From assembly GCA_017302875.1 (NCBI GenBank), contig JAFLCA010000007.1, forward strand, positions 1 through 44,525: 44,525 nt of DNA. The letters are read 5' to 3'. This DNA comes from Deltaproteobacteria bacterium (GTDB taxonomy: Bacteria > Bdellovibrionota_C > UBA2361 > JAFLCA01). Shown piece by piece: positions 25,883 to 33,857 of this stretch. Below the pieces are notes generated by a model. That model ran no database searches, had not been told where the DNA came from, and saw only the letters and a list, made by a program, of their open reading frames with translations. Both the position numbers and the translations under genes were made by a program. The number at the start of each line of letters is the position of its first letter. Position 1 is the stretch's first letter.

Positions 25883-26751
25883 TGCACGGCTCATCCGCTC
25901 GCACCCCCGATCTAGACCGGCTAGAGCCGCGCCACATCCGCTTTGCGTTCCTGGACGTGGACGGCACCATCATGAACGCCCAGCATCAAATTTCGTCGCA
26001 GACGGTGCGTGCCTTGCGTGATTTCCGCGCGCGCGGCGGGGAGTATGGCTTGGCATCCGGACGACCGTATTTCGGAGCAAAGCATGTCATCCAGCAGTTG
26101 GACATCGCGGGACCTTGCGTTCTTTTCTCGGGCGCACTCGTTGTGGAAGCGGCAACGGGGAATATCCTTTGCGAGGAAGTCATCGCGCCGAATATGGCCA
26201 AAGCAGTTCTTGAATTCGCTCGTCGGGAGAGCATGTTCATTGAAGTGTACACACGCGAGAGTTACTTTATTGATGCCCCATCAGCTTTTGGCGACCTGCA
26301 CGCCACCTATTTGGGCTTCCCACCCACCGTGCGATCACTCGATGAAGTGATTGCCTCGGAGAAGATCCTTAAGCTCGAATTCATCTCTCAAACTCCAGCG
26401 GAAGCTGAAAAGTTGCGCGGGTATGCCAAGTCATTTCCAGAACTGAACTTCGGGTTCGGATACGGAGCCGCACACCCGCATATTCTCTTTGGCAATGTGA
26501 CAAGCTTGTCCGCCTCGCGCGAACAGGCATTTAAGCATGTTCTTGCGCATCTTCAGATGAGGGCTGAAACTGTAGCTTCGTTTGGAGATGCAGAGGCTGA
26601 TATCCCCTTCTTCAGACTGAGCGGACTTTCAGTCGCGATGGGAAATGCTCCACAAAGCGTCAAGAGCGCGGCGAAGTTCGTTACCAAATCTGTGGAAGAC
26701 GATGGAGTCGCTTTCGTGATTGACCAGCTATCTCCGCAGGCCTCGCTGTAG
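25882..26751 (+). CDS. Cof-type HAD-superfamily hydrolase
   Basis: A 289-residue cytosolic phosphatase of HAD class IIB. Motif I FLDVDGTIMN (Asp nucleophile and acid/base Asp), motif II in GLASGRPY, motif III Lys in EKILKLEF, motif IV GDAEADIPFF, then LSVAMGNAPQSVKSAA and VTKSVEDDGVAFVI, all standard for Cof proteins. Substrates are typically sugar phosphates, nucleotides or pyridoxal phosphate. The start codon overlaps the nuclease stop by one base, so it is translated with it. It is not KdsC, which is a capless HAD of ~180 residues, although it sits in the KDO/LPS region. Confidence 0.88.
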   Translation: MHGSSARTPDLDRLEPRHIRFAFLDVDGTIMNAQHQISSQTVRALRDFRARGGEYGLASGRPYFGAKHVIQQLDIAGPCVLFSGALVVEAATGNILCEEVIAPNMAKAVLEFARRESMFIEVYTRESYFIDAPSAFGDLHATYLGFPPTVRSLDEVIASEKILKLEFISQTPAEAEKLRGYAKSFPELNFGFGYGAAHPHILFGNVTSLSASREQAFKHVLAHLQMRAETVASFGDAEADIPFFRLSGLSVAMGNAPQSVKSAAKFVTKSVEDDGVAFVIDQLSPQASL

Positions 26752-26784
26752 CGCTGAAGTTTATTTTTACTTTAAGAACCGTTT

Positions 26785-27144
26785 ATGAAAATGCTGCGAT
26801 TAGTTGCGCTTCTTGGACTCACCTCATTGATTCTAACGGTCAACGCTAGCGCACAAGCACCAGCCGCCACAGAAAAGGCTAAACCGGCCGGCAAGGTGTA
26901 CATTGTGAATTTGGAACAAGGGCCGAATTTATTTTCGTACGTTCTACGCGACCTTAAGACTTGTTCGATAGAGAGTTTGGTTTTTCTGTGTGGAATACAG
27001 TTGGATGATAGTTGGCTTGCCGGTAAGCGCGTGCTGATTCCCAATGCCAGCGTAAAATCGCTCTATGAGTTCGAAAGTTTTGACGACTATCGTAATAGCG
27101 TTAAATCAATGCAGGCAGCGGCCGCAAAAATCGAGAGCAAGTAG
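26785..27144 (+). CDS. Small exported protein, unknown
   Basis: A 119-residue exported protein with signal peptide (LRLVALLGLTSLILTVNASA before QAPA). The mature part has VYIVNLEQGPNLFSYVLRDLKT, two or three Cys (DLKTCSIESLVFLCG), and a helical C-terminus ending KSMQAAAAKIESK. No family recognised. It follows the HAD gene by 33 bases with TTTATTTTTAC in the gap. Confidence 0.5.
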   Translation: MKMLRLVALLGLTSLILTVNASAQAPAATEKAKPAGKVYIVNLEQGPNLFSYVLRDLKTCSIESLVFLCGIQLDDSWLAGKRVLIPNASVKSLYEFESFDDYRNSVKSMQAAAAKIESK

Positions 27145-27175
27145 GCAAAACTCTTAGACTCCGAATTGAGCAATT

Positions 27176-27204
27176 TTGACAAGTTGCACTGCCACTTTGA
27201 TTAA
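27176..27204 (+). promoter_or_regulatory. Candidate sigma-70 promoter
   Basis: TTGACA (27176-27181) is a perfect -35; 17 bases later GATTAA (27199-27204) is a moderate -10 (three of six). Start of transcription would be near 27211, ahead of the secreted protein gene at 27234/27255. Confidence 0.5.
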
Positions 27205-27233
27205 ACCTGCAACAGCGTGGTTAAATAGAAGCT

Positions 27234-27998
27234 GTGGAATCTAGTACGACTGGTATGGGATTAAAGAACGTTATCTTAGCAGGTCTGTGCTGCGCGCTGA
27301 TGTGCGGCCCCGGGATGGTGTCGGCGCAATCCGGCTCGAAGGCCCGGCGTCTTGCGGTTCCCTGCCCTCCGGTTATCGCCAACAAAAACGACGGCATCAT
27401 GCGCTCGACAGGCCCGCGCGGTTCGAGTGGTCCTTACTATTGCTATCGCTCGACAGCTCAAGCCAAGAAAGGCGGCTTCACCTCAGTGGCGACTGCTAAA
27501 GACAAAGATTACACCGGTTGGTATCGAGTAGTTCTTACCATCACTAAAAATACCTGTGACCCCAATCCCCCCGCAGGCGGACCAGTTCTGTTTCTTGAAG
27601 TTAAACAAAACAGCGCCGGGGTATTCGGGCAGTTCTGTCCGTCAATTGGCAGCTTCAGCGGAATACGCTCTGGCGGCGGCTTGGTTATGTCCGCACTCTC
27701 CAATTTTACGCAGGCACCTCAGGACTCCATGTGCGATGACGGCAAAGTACAGCGCCATCAGTATTTAGAGCTCACTAAAGTGGTAGATGGAGCAACGGGC
27801 TTTTCGGCAAAGTATACGCAAGTGGAAAGCTGTCCAACCGCTTCTAGTAATGCCACCTGCACGAGACAATATTCCGGTGTCGCCTTTTACGAGACCCATA
27901 CTATATGGCCGGTTGTCAGCGAGGATTTGAATCAACTCGCTCCAAACTGCAATACCGCGCTTACGCGCTGCGTAGAATGCCATCCCGAATTGGGCTAA
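27234..27998 (+). CDS. Secreted Cys-rich protein with terminal CxxCH motif, unknown
   Basis: An exported protein of 254 residues from GTG 27234 or 247 from ATG 27255, which gives a more typical signal peptide (GLKNVILAGLCCALMCGPGMVSA before QSG). The mature part is beta-rich (GWYRVVLTIT, GPVLFLEVKQNSAGVFGQF, RHQYLELTKVVDG, FSAKYTQVESC) with about nine Cys and resembles a lipocalin-like small barrel, though I cannot assign one. Close to the end RCVECHPELG contains CVECH, which fits the c-type haem attachment motif; one motif without other cytochrome features is weak evidence. It is the last gene before lptB. Confidence 0.55.
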   Translation: MESSTTGMGLKNVILAGLCCALMCGPGMVSAQSGSKARRLAVPCPPVIANKNDGIMRSTGPRGSSGPYYCYRSTAQAKKGGFTSVATAKDKDYTGWYRVVLTITKNTCDPNPPAGGPVLFLEVKQNSAGVFGQFCPSIGSFSGIRSGGGLVMSALSNFTQAPQDSMCDDGKVQRHQYLELTKVVDGATGFSAKYTQVESCPTASSNATCTRQYSGVAFYETHTIWPVVSEDLNQLAPNCNTALTRCVECHPELG

Positions 27999-28041
27999 GC
28001 CCGGCTTGATAAGTTCTGTCCGGTAACGCTACTATTCCAGC

Positions 28042-28785
28042 ATGAACAAAGAAGCCGCCGCGCATACCCTTTGCACGCGCCACATTGTTAAATCATACAG
28101 CGGACGTCATGTAGTTGATGACGTATCGATCGAAGTTCGCGCTGGCGAGATCGTCGGGCTGCTCGGTCCTAACGGCGCCGGCAAAACAACCACCTTCTAT
28201 ACCTGCGTTGGACTGGTCTCTCCTGATAGCGGAACGGTCGAACTCGACGGATTGGATATTACGCGTGAACCGATGTACGTGCGCGCGCGCCAAGGAATTG
28301 GATATTTACCTCAAGAGCCCAGCGTTTTCAGAAAGCTTTCCGTCAGCGAAAACGTCATGGCAATTCTTGAAACCATGCCGTTCGAATCGGACGCGCTGCG
28401 CCGAGAACGGCACGACGAACTCCTCGATTTCCTTGGCCTGAATCACCTCGTTAACAGCATGGCAGCGTCCTTGTCCGGTGGTGAACGGCGCCGCGTGGAG
28501 ATTACCCGTACCCTGGCTCGTTCTCCGCATTTTATTCTTCTCGACGAACCCTTTGCCGGCATCGATCCTCTCGCTATCCGTGACATTCAAGGCATCATAG
28601 AGAAGCTGCGTGACACCGGCATCGGCGTACTGATTACCGATCACAACGTGCGTGAAACCCTGGGCACCTGCGACCGCGCCTATATAATGGTCGATGGTAA
28701 AGTCCTCGAAGAAGGGGCCCCGGAAGTAATTGCGGCAAGCGAACGTGCCCAGCGCTACTACCTTGGAAGCGACTTCTCGCTCTAG
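28042..28785 (+). CDS. lptB: LptB, ATPase of the LPS export transporter
   Basis: A 247-residue cytoplasmic ABC ATPase. Walker A GPNGAGKTT (42-50), Q-loop GYLPQEPSVFRKLSVSENV (the LPQEPSVFRKLSV segment is a strong LptB marker), signature LSGGE (144-148), Walker B FILLDEPFAGIDPLAI, H-loop ITDHNVRETL. It energises LPS extraction by LptFG. In most proteobacteria lptB follows lptA directly and precedes rpoN; here the lptA-lptB link is broken by inserted genes while the lptB-rpoN link is kept. Confidence 0.96.
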   Translation: MNKEAAAHTLCTRHIVKSYSGRHVVDDVSIEVRAGEIVGLLGPNGAGKTTTFYTCVGLVSPDSGTVELDGLDITREPMYVRARQGIGYLPQEPSVFRKLSVSENVMAILETMPFESDALRRERHDELLDFLGLNHLVNSMAASLSGGERRRVEITRTLARSPHFILLDEPFAGIDPLAIRDIQGIIEKLRDTGIGVLITDHNVRETLGTCDRAYIMVDGKVLEEGAPEVIAASERAQRYYLGSDFSL

Positions 28786-29051
28786 CTTCGCCCCCGCCCT
28801 AAAGCGTCTCCTAATCTGAGCCCTCAACTAATTCTTCTCAATTTGGTAAAATATTAACTGTGGCGTTATTTTAGAACGCCGGTTTTTAGGGGATCGGGCA
28901 CACAAACTTCTGTGCTTTCAGGAGTTTAACTACAGAAACTGGCTTGGCCGGGCCTTTGCACATTTTATGCATAGAAGCCGGGCTTCGATCATCCAAATAG
29001 GTACGCGCGGCCTGCGCTTAATTTTGGGAACGGTTGTACCTGGTTTTTGCT
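28786..29051. promoter_or_regulatory. Leader region of rpoN
   Basis: 266 bases between lptB and rpoN without a gene. TAAAATATTAA near 28847-28857 could be a -10 region. An apparent terminator (28862-28887) follows immediately. GCACA/TGTGC (near 28898-28915) and GAAGCCGGGCTTC (28976-28988) are further short inverted repeats. If transcription starts at the TAAAATATTAA site, the terminator would act as an attenuator of rpoN. Confidence 0.4.
28862..28887 (+). terminator. Intrinsic terminator or attenuator before rpoN
   Basis: GGCGTT (28862-28867) pairs with AACGCC (28875-28880) around a seven-base loop, followed by GG and five T. It lies 77 bases after the lptB stop and 165 before the rpoN ATG. 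It may end the lptB transcript or attenuate read-through into rpoN. Confidence 0.6.
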
Positions 29052-30515
29052 ATGGGATTAGAAACCAAATTAGTTCAGAAGCTCAGTCAGTCCCTGCTGA
29101 TGACACCTCAGCTTCAGCAGGCGATCAAACTCTTGCAACTCGGACGCCTTGAATACAAAGAGGCTATCGAGAAAGAACTCCTCGAGAATCCCATTCTTGA
29201 AGAGGTCAAAGAGGACGAAGACTTCGACCCGCGCAAACAAGCTGACCGTCCTGAACCTGAAGTGGAAGCGGCAGCGTCCCCAGAGCCCCAAATAGAAGCG
29301 GAGCAGCCGGCCAAAGGCGATCAAGAAGCCAAAGTTGACTGGGAAGACTATCTCGAAAGTTTCATTGATTCACGCGGTAGCGCCACACCGAAAGGTCAAA
29401 ACGACAGCGAGGATCGTCCCCCGCTCGAAGCGACGCTGACTCGCGAAGAATCTCTGCAAGAACATTTACTTGAACAGTTACGGCACGTCGAGCTTTCCGA
29501 TGAGGAACGTTCAATTGCCATGCACATCGTCGGCAATCTCGATAAGGATGGCTACCTGTGCGGCTCGGTTGAGGAACTGGCCCAAGACTGCCAGCTCGAT
29601 GTGGAGAGCGTGAAATCCGTGCTCGAAACGGTGCGCAGCTTCGACCCTCCAGGAGTGGCCGCGTCAGACCTTGGACAGTGTCTGCTGATTCAGCTTGATC
29701 AGATGGGCCTAAGCGAGGCTCTTGAATCTCGTATCGTGCGCGACCACATGGATAAGCTCGAGAAGCGCAAATACGATCAAATTGCAAAGGCGGAGAACGT
29801 CAGTGTCGAGACTGTATACAAAGCAGTGACCACGATACAAGGACTCGAGCCGCGTCCCGGTCGCCCTTTTGCGGACGACACCACTCGATATGTAATCCCC
29901 GACATCTATGTGTACAAAGTCGGTGGAGAATATGTGATCTCGCTCAACGAAGACGGACTCCCGAAACTTCGCGTAAGCCCCTACTATTTGGAATTGCTGC
30001 GCCGCAACGATGCCGACAATCTGCCGAATCGGACTTACCTGAACGAGCGCTTGAAGGCAGCCTCGTGGCTTATCAAGAGCATCCACCAGCGCCAGAACAC
30101 GATTTACCGCGTCACTGAAAGCATCGTAAAGTTTCAGCGTGAATTTTTTGATAGCGGAATTGAAAAACTAAAGCCGCTCGTTCTCAAAGACGTCGCCGAT
30201 GACATCGGCATGCATGAATCCACGGTAAGCCGCGTTACCACGAACAAGTACGTGCACACATCGCAAGGAATTTTCGAATTGAAGTTTTTCTTCACCACCG
30301 GCATCAAGACTGCCGGCGGCGACGTATCGTCCTCGACGGTAAAGGATAAGATTAAAAACCTGATTGCTGCCGAGCCGCCTGACGATCCAATCAGCGATCA
30401 AAAAATCGTTGAAATTTTAAAACAACAGAACATCGATATTGCTCGCAGAACTGTGGCTAAATACCGTGAGACTCTCGGCATTTTGTCGTCCTCCAAGCGC
30501 AAAAAACTCTTCTAA
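29052..30515 (+). CDS. rpoN: RNA polymerase sigma-54 factor
   Basis: A 487-residue sigma-54. ATG 29052 is preferred because homologues begin M-G/A-L-E-T-K-L; TTG 29034 adds only six residues. Region I has KLSQSLLMTPQLQQAIKLLQ and the acidic linker follows (EVKEDEDFDPRK...). The core-binding region, a helix-turn-helix and the RpoN box ARRTVAKYRE near the C-terminus are all present. It directs transcription from -24/-12 promoters with AAA+ activators. Followed by hpf and rapZ, the conserved neighbourhood. A candidate target lies upstream of the pilin gene at 7481. Confidence 0.97.
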   Translation: MGLETKLVQKLSQSLLMTPQLQQAIKLLQLGRLEYKEAIEKELLENPILEEVKEDEDFDPRKQADRPEPEVEAAASPEPQIEAEQPAKGDQEAKVDWEDYLESFIDSRGSATPKGQNDSEDRPPLEATLTREESLQEHLLEQLRHVELSDEERSIAMHIVGNLDKDGYLCGSVEELAQDCQLDVESVKSVLETVRSFDPPGVAASDLGQCLLIQLDQMGLSEALESRIVRDHMDKLEKRKYDQIAKAENVSVETVYKAVTTIQGLEPRPGRPFADDTTRYVIPDIYVYKVGGEYVISLNEDGLPKLRVSPYYLELLRRNDADNLPNRTYLNERLKAASWLIKSIHQRQNTIYRVTESIVKFQREFFDSGIEKLKPLVLKDVADDIGMHESTVSRVTTNKYVHTSQGIFELKFFFTTGIKTAGGDVSSSTVKDKIKNLIAAEPPDDPISDQKIVEILKQQNIDIARRTVAKYRETLGILSSSKRKKLF

Positions 30516-30639
30516 ATGCGCTAGCGGTACGTTAAAATTGATAGACGTTGTGGATTCAAGCGAACCCCGGCATATTCACTTATCCTCTGCGGCAACGTTG
30601 CTTCGAAGATTTAAGCAAACCAACTAGGAAACATCCGTT

Positions 30640-30957
30640 ATGACGAACCACGAACGAAAAGTGAACGTGACTATCGCCTTCAAGAACACCGAAGCTACGG
30701 AGCCGATTAAGAAATACGCCACCGAAAAGATCACCCATTCAATTCAGAAATTTGTTCATCACGATACCGATGCGCACGTAATTCTGCGAGTTGAGAAGAA
30801 CCGACAGATTGCTGAAGCCACGTTCCACGTTGATGGTGCGGACTTTATCGGTCGCGAAGAAAGCGCGGACCTCTACGCCGCCATCGACGCCTTGGCGGAT
30901 TCCTTGACCCAGCAGTTGCGCCGTCATAAAGACAAAATGACTCAGCATCATCAGTAA
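30640..30957 (+). CDS. hpf: Ribosome hibernation-promoting factor (short form)
   Basis: A 105-residue HPF/RaiA-fold protein: VNVTIAFKNTEATEPIKKYATEKI, HVILRVEKNRQIAEATFHVDGADFIGREESADLYAAIDALADSL, with the beta-alpha-beta-beta-beta-alpha pattern. It binds the 30S subunit and inactivates ribosomes in stationary phase. The absence of the C-terminal dimerisation domain makes it the short type, as in gammaproteobacteria. It has an AGGAAAC ribosome site and is five bases from rapZ. The 124-base gap after rpoN shows TTAAAATTGATAG but no clear promoter pair. Confidence 0.95.
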   Translation: MTNHERKVNVTIAFKNTEATEPIKKYATEKITHSIQKFVHHDTDAHVILRVEKNRQIAEATFHVDGADFIGREESADLYAAIDALADSLTQQLRRHKDKMTQHHQ

Positions 30958-30962
30958 CCGAG

Positions 30963-31850
30963 GTGAGTCTCGATACTAGCCATATTCGGTCCTTGATCTT
31001 GGTAGCTGGAATGTCCGGCGCAGGGAAGTCGCACGCGCTCGATACGCTTGAGGATCGCGGTTTCTACATACTCGACAATCTACCGGTGCCCCTGTTCCGG
31101 CAGTTCATCGAGTTTTCAGGCAGCACACCTGCGAAGTATGAGCGCACCGCCCTACTGTTGGACATCGATACTCGCGACAAGCTTGCTGAGCTGAACAAAG
31201 TGCTCGATGAGATTGACCCAAAACGCAAGCTTATCAAGTTTGTTTTCCTTGAAGCCACCAACGAAACCATCGTGAAGCGCTATAGCGAGACGCGCCGCCC
31301 ACATCCCGGTTTCGATTCCGCGAAGGACAAATCCCTGGAAGACACCATCCAGCGTGAACGCAGCCGATTACAGCCGCTGCGTGAAATCGCCAGTATCGTC
31401 ATCGATACCTCGAACCTATCCGTCCATGAATTACGCCGCGAACTAGGCGGGTTTGTTGATTCCCTGCCCTTTGCGCCGGGAAAATTGATGCGGGTCAATT
31501 TTCTCTCCTTCGGATTTAAGTACGGGCTGCCGATCGATTGCGATCTTGTAATCGATGTGCGCTTCCTGCCGAATCCCCACTTCGTGGAGAGTTTACGGGA
31601 GAAAACAGGCCTCGAACCCGTCGTGCGTGACTACGTGCTGGAAACGGCCCCAGCGCGTGAATTTACAAAACTCTACAGCGAATTGCTCGCGTTTCTGCTT
31701 CCCCAGTACGCTTTTGAAGGAAAGTCCTATCTGAATATCGGGGTCGGCTGCACCGGCGGACAACACCGCTCGGTCGCGATTGCGGAAGCCCTCCAAACAC
31801 TGATCGATCCGAAGCTCTACCTGGTCAGCGTGAAGCATCGAGATTTATAA
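30963..31850 (+). CDS. rapZ: RapZ family nucleotide-binding RNase adapter
   Basis: A 295-residue protein starting with GTG. Walker A GMSGAGKS (16-23), RGFYILDNLPVPLFRQFIE, RRPHPG, and the C-terminal domain with NIGVGCTGGQHRSVAIAEAL, all conserved in RapZ/YvcJ. In E. coli it senses glucosamine-6-phosphate and guides RNase E to the GlmZ sRNA; in other groups its role is unclear. It usually accompanies ptsN or hprK and PTS genes; none are here, and metK follows. GAGG abuts the GTG, so the exact start is somewhat uncertain. Confidence 0.95.
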   Translation: MSLDTSHIRSLILVAGMSGAGKSHALDTLEDRGFYILDNLPVPLFRQFIEFSGSTPAKYERTALLLDIDTRDKLAELNKVLDEIDPKRKLIKFVFLEATNETIVKRYSETRRPHPGFDSAKDKSLEDTIQRERSRLQPLREIASIVIDTSNLSVHELRRELGGFVDSLPFAPGKLMRVNFLSFGFKYGLPIDCDLVIDVRFLPNPHFVESLREKTGLEPVVRDYVLETAPAREFTKLYSELLAFLLPQYAFEGKSYLNIGVGCTGGQHRSVAIAEALQTLIDPKLYLVSVKHRDL

Positions 31851-32038
31851 GCAGCGCTAATAATGCGCTTGCCATCTCCCAATTAAGCGCCTTAAACTAC
31901 TCCGAACACTGATGTTTTTAGGCCGCGGACAAGGTTAGATCCCCCGGCGATTCAGTAATCATCAAAACGTTAAGGATGATTCGGCAGCGCATCGGCTGTC
32001 CCCCTTAGCTTAAGTTTTTTGCTTGGAGAAGAACCACC
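31851..32038 (+). promoter_or_regulatory. Structured 5' leader of metK
   Basis: 188 bases with several inverted repeats: AGCGC/GCGCT (31853-31857/31865-31869), TTAAG/CTTAA (31883-31887/31891-31895), a 7-bp hairpin AATCATC/GATGATT (31957-31963/31975-31981), and a long-range GGACA/TGTCC pair (31927-31931/31997-32001) that would enclose it. The ribosome site GGAG lies at 32024-32027. Leaders of metK often carry SAM-sensing RNA, but I see none of the sequence signatures of SAM-I or SAM-II that I can recall, so this is only a candidate. Confidence 0.35.
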
Positions 32039-33214
32039 GTGAGCGCCAAAAATTTCGTCTTTACCTCCGAATCAGTCTCAGAAGGGCATCCCGATAAAGT
32101 AGCGGATCAAATCAGCGACGGCATACTCGACGCCTACTTGGCCAAAGATCCCGCCAGCCGCGTTGCTTGCGAGACCTTGGTGAAAAACAACATCGTCGTG
32201 CTTGCCGGAGAGATCACCTCCAAGGGCAACGTCAATCACGAACAAATCGCCCGACAGACTATCCGCAGCATCGGATACGACGATGTCGGCGTAGGGTTTG
32301 ATTCCGAGACCTGCGAAATCGTGCAGTTCATCAGCAAGCAGTCACCCGACATCAGTCAGGGTGTAAACGAAGGAGAGGGCCTGCATAAGGAACAGGGTGC
32401 GGGCGATCAGGGATTAATGTTCGGATTTGCGTGTGACGAAACTCCAGAGCTCATGCCCCTTCCTATTTCGCTTTCGCAAAACTTGATGCGCGAAATATCC
32501 CGTATTCGAAAATCCGGGACTGCCAGCTTTCTGAGACCGGATGCGAAGGCGCAAGTTTCCGTTCGTTACGCTGACGGAAAGCCACAAAGTGTAGAGACAG
32601 TCGTGCTCTCAACCCAACATACGGATGCCACGGATCTCAAAGATCTGGAACAGTTCGTCATTGAGAATGTCGTAAAGAAGGTAATCCCCGCGAAGTACCT
32701 GTCCGGCAAGACCCGCTACTTCATCAATCCTACAGGCCGCTTTGTCATCGGTGGGCCAGTCGGAGACTGCGGCCTCACGGGACGCAAGATCATCGTCGAT
32801 ACGTACGGCGGCTATAGCCGACACGGTGGTGGCGCATTTTCGGGCAAAGATCCTTCAAAAGTAGATCGCTCGGCGGCCTATGCGGCGCGACACATAGCAA
32901 AGAATATTGTAGGCGCTGGGCTCGCCAGCCGCTGCGAAGTGCAAGTTGCATACGCAATCGGAGTAGCTAAGCCGGTTTCGGTACTGGTCGAAACCTTTGG
33001 AACAGCCAAAGCGCCTGAGGAGAAAATCTCTTCTGCGGTGCAGGAAATTTTCGATCTGACACCTCGTGGCATTATTGATTCTCTGCAACTGCTTCGTCCG
33101 ATCTATCAACAGACGGCCGCCTATGGGCACTTTGGGCGCGAGAACACCACCCAAGGTCACTTCAGCTGGGAGAAACTCGACAAAGTAAAGGATTTGCAGA
33201 AAGCTCTGCTGTAG
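32039..33214 (+). CDS. metK: S-adenosylmethionine synthetase
   Basis: A 391-residue enzyme making SAM from methionine and ATP. Signature blocks: [20 protein letters not shown] at the N-terminus, [15 protein letters not shown] (GAGDQG), and [19 protein letters not shown] near 255, plus YGHFGRE near the end. GTG start at 32039. Preceded by a structured leader and transcribed as a single gene toward the convergent lipoprotein gene, 29 bases away. Confidence 0.98.
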   Translation: MSAKNFVFTSESVSEGHPDKVADQISDGILDAYLAKDPASRVACETLVKNNIVVLAGEITSKGNVNHEQIARQTIRSIGYDDVGVGFDSETCEIVQFISKQSPDISQGVNEGEGLHKEQGAGDQGLMFGFACDETPELMPLPISLSQNLMREISRIRKSGTASFLRPDAKAQVSVRYADGKPQSVETVVLSTQHTDATDLKDLEQFVIENVVKKVIPAKYLSGKTRYFINPTGRFVIGGPVGDCGLTGRKIIVDTYGGYSRHGGGAFSGKDPSKVDRSAAYAARHIAKNIVGAGLASRCEVQVAYAIGVAKPVSVLVETFGTAKAPEEKISSAVQEIFDLTPRGIIDSLQLLRPIYQQTAAYGHFGRENTTQGHFSWEKLDKVKDLQKALL

Positions 33215-33243
33215 TCCTGACTACAAAAGTGAAACCGCCTGAG

Positions 33244-33690
33244 TTAGCGGTACGGATTGCCGAGCGAAGGCCCTAAGTATTGATATTCGATATCTTCCGA
33301 ATCGGGGCCAACGGCCTCAGTTGAGGAATCTTCACGGATTGAATTGCGCATCGATTCTAGCTCTTGCTCTTGCTCAAGGATCTGCTGCTTATTGTGGATG
33401 ATCCTCATGGTATTATCTTCGATCGCTGCGCTATCAGAGTATTCGTTATACATGGCGCCCGCCAACATCCCGACCGGAATGCCGATACCAGCGCCAAGCG
33501 CAGCACTCTGACCAACGTTACCGTTTGAAATAGCAGCGCCGACAATCGCTCCAGTGGCAGTTCCTGCCGCAGCACCCATAATCCCACCTGCCGCCACATT
33601 GGTGGTGGCACTCGGAGAACTTGAACTACAAGCGGCAAGCGCCAGTATTGCCACCACGGTCAGACTCTTCTTTAGTAGTATCGTTTTCAT
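33244..33690 (-). CDS. Glycine-zipper lipoprotein
   Basis: A 148-residue lipoprotein on the minus strand with GGAG seven bases before the ATG. Lipobox LALAAC gives Cys21. Residues ~33-82 form two Gly/Ala zipper helices (GGIMGAAAGTATGAIVGAAI and ALGAGIGIPVGMLAGAM), which insert in membranes. A charged helix (MRIIHNKQQILEQEQELESM) and a tail ending YLGPSLGNPYR follow; that tail pattern recurs in similar lipoproteins of related bacteria, by recollection. Divergent from the giant helical-repeat gene. Confidence 0.78.
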   Translation of the reverse strand: MKTILLKKSLTVVAILALAACSSSSPSATTNVAAGGIMGAAAGTATGAIVGAAISNGNVGQSAALGAGIGIPVGMLAGAMYNEYSDSAAIEDNTMRIIHNKQQILEQEQELESMRNSIREDSSTEAVGPDSEDIEYQYLGPSLGNPYR

Positions 33691-33857
33691 CTAAAACTCC
33701 GCTGCCACTTGATATCGTACCTGTTATGGCCCCTGCGTCGCCGTAGCGCTCATAAGTCACCTGGTTCACCTGAGTCCACATAACTATCTCTACATGAAGT
33801 CCTTTGGTGTGTGTTTTGCACCAGAGTGCGCAATGATATCAAGGAGTTAGGGCGTAT
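33691..33857. promoter_or_regulatory. Divergent promoter region
   Basis: 167 bases between divergent genes. A direct repeat CACCTG-GTT-CACCTG (around 33758-33772) is the most evident motif. A TAACTAT-like -10 near 33781 and AAGGAG (33840-33845) belong to the rightward gene. No firm promoter assignment. Confidence 0.35.

Noticed and set aside
25882..26751. HAD gene as KdsC (KDO-8-phosphate phosphatase)
   Set aside because: Length (289) and the Cof-type cap with the late GDAEAD motif place it in class IIB, not the small capless KdsC group.
31851..32038. SAM-I or SAM-II riboswitch before metK
   Set aside because: I do not see their conserved core sequences; kept only as an undefined structured leader.
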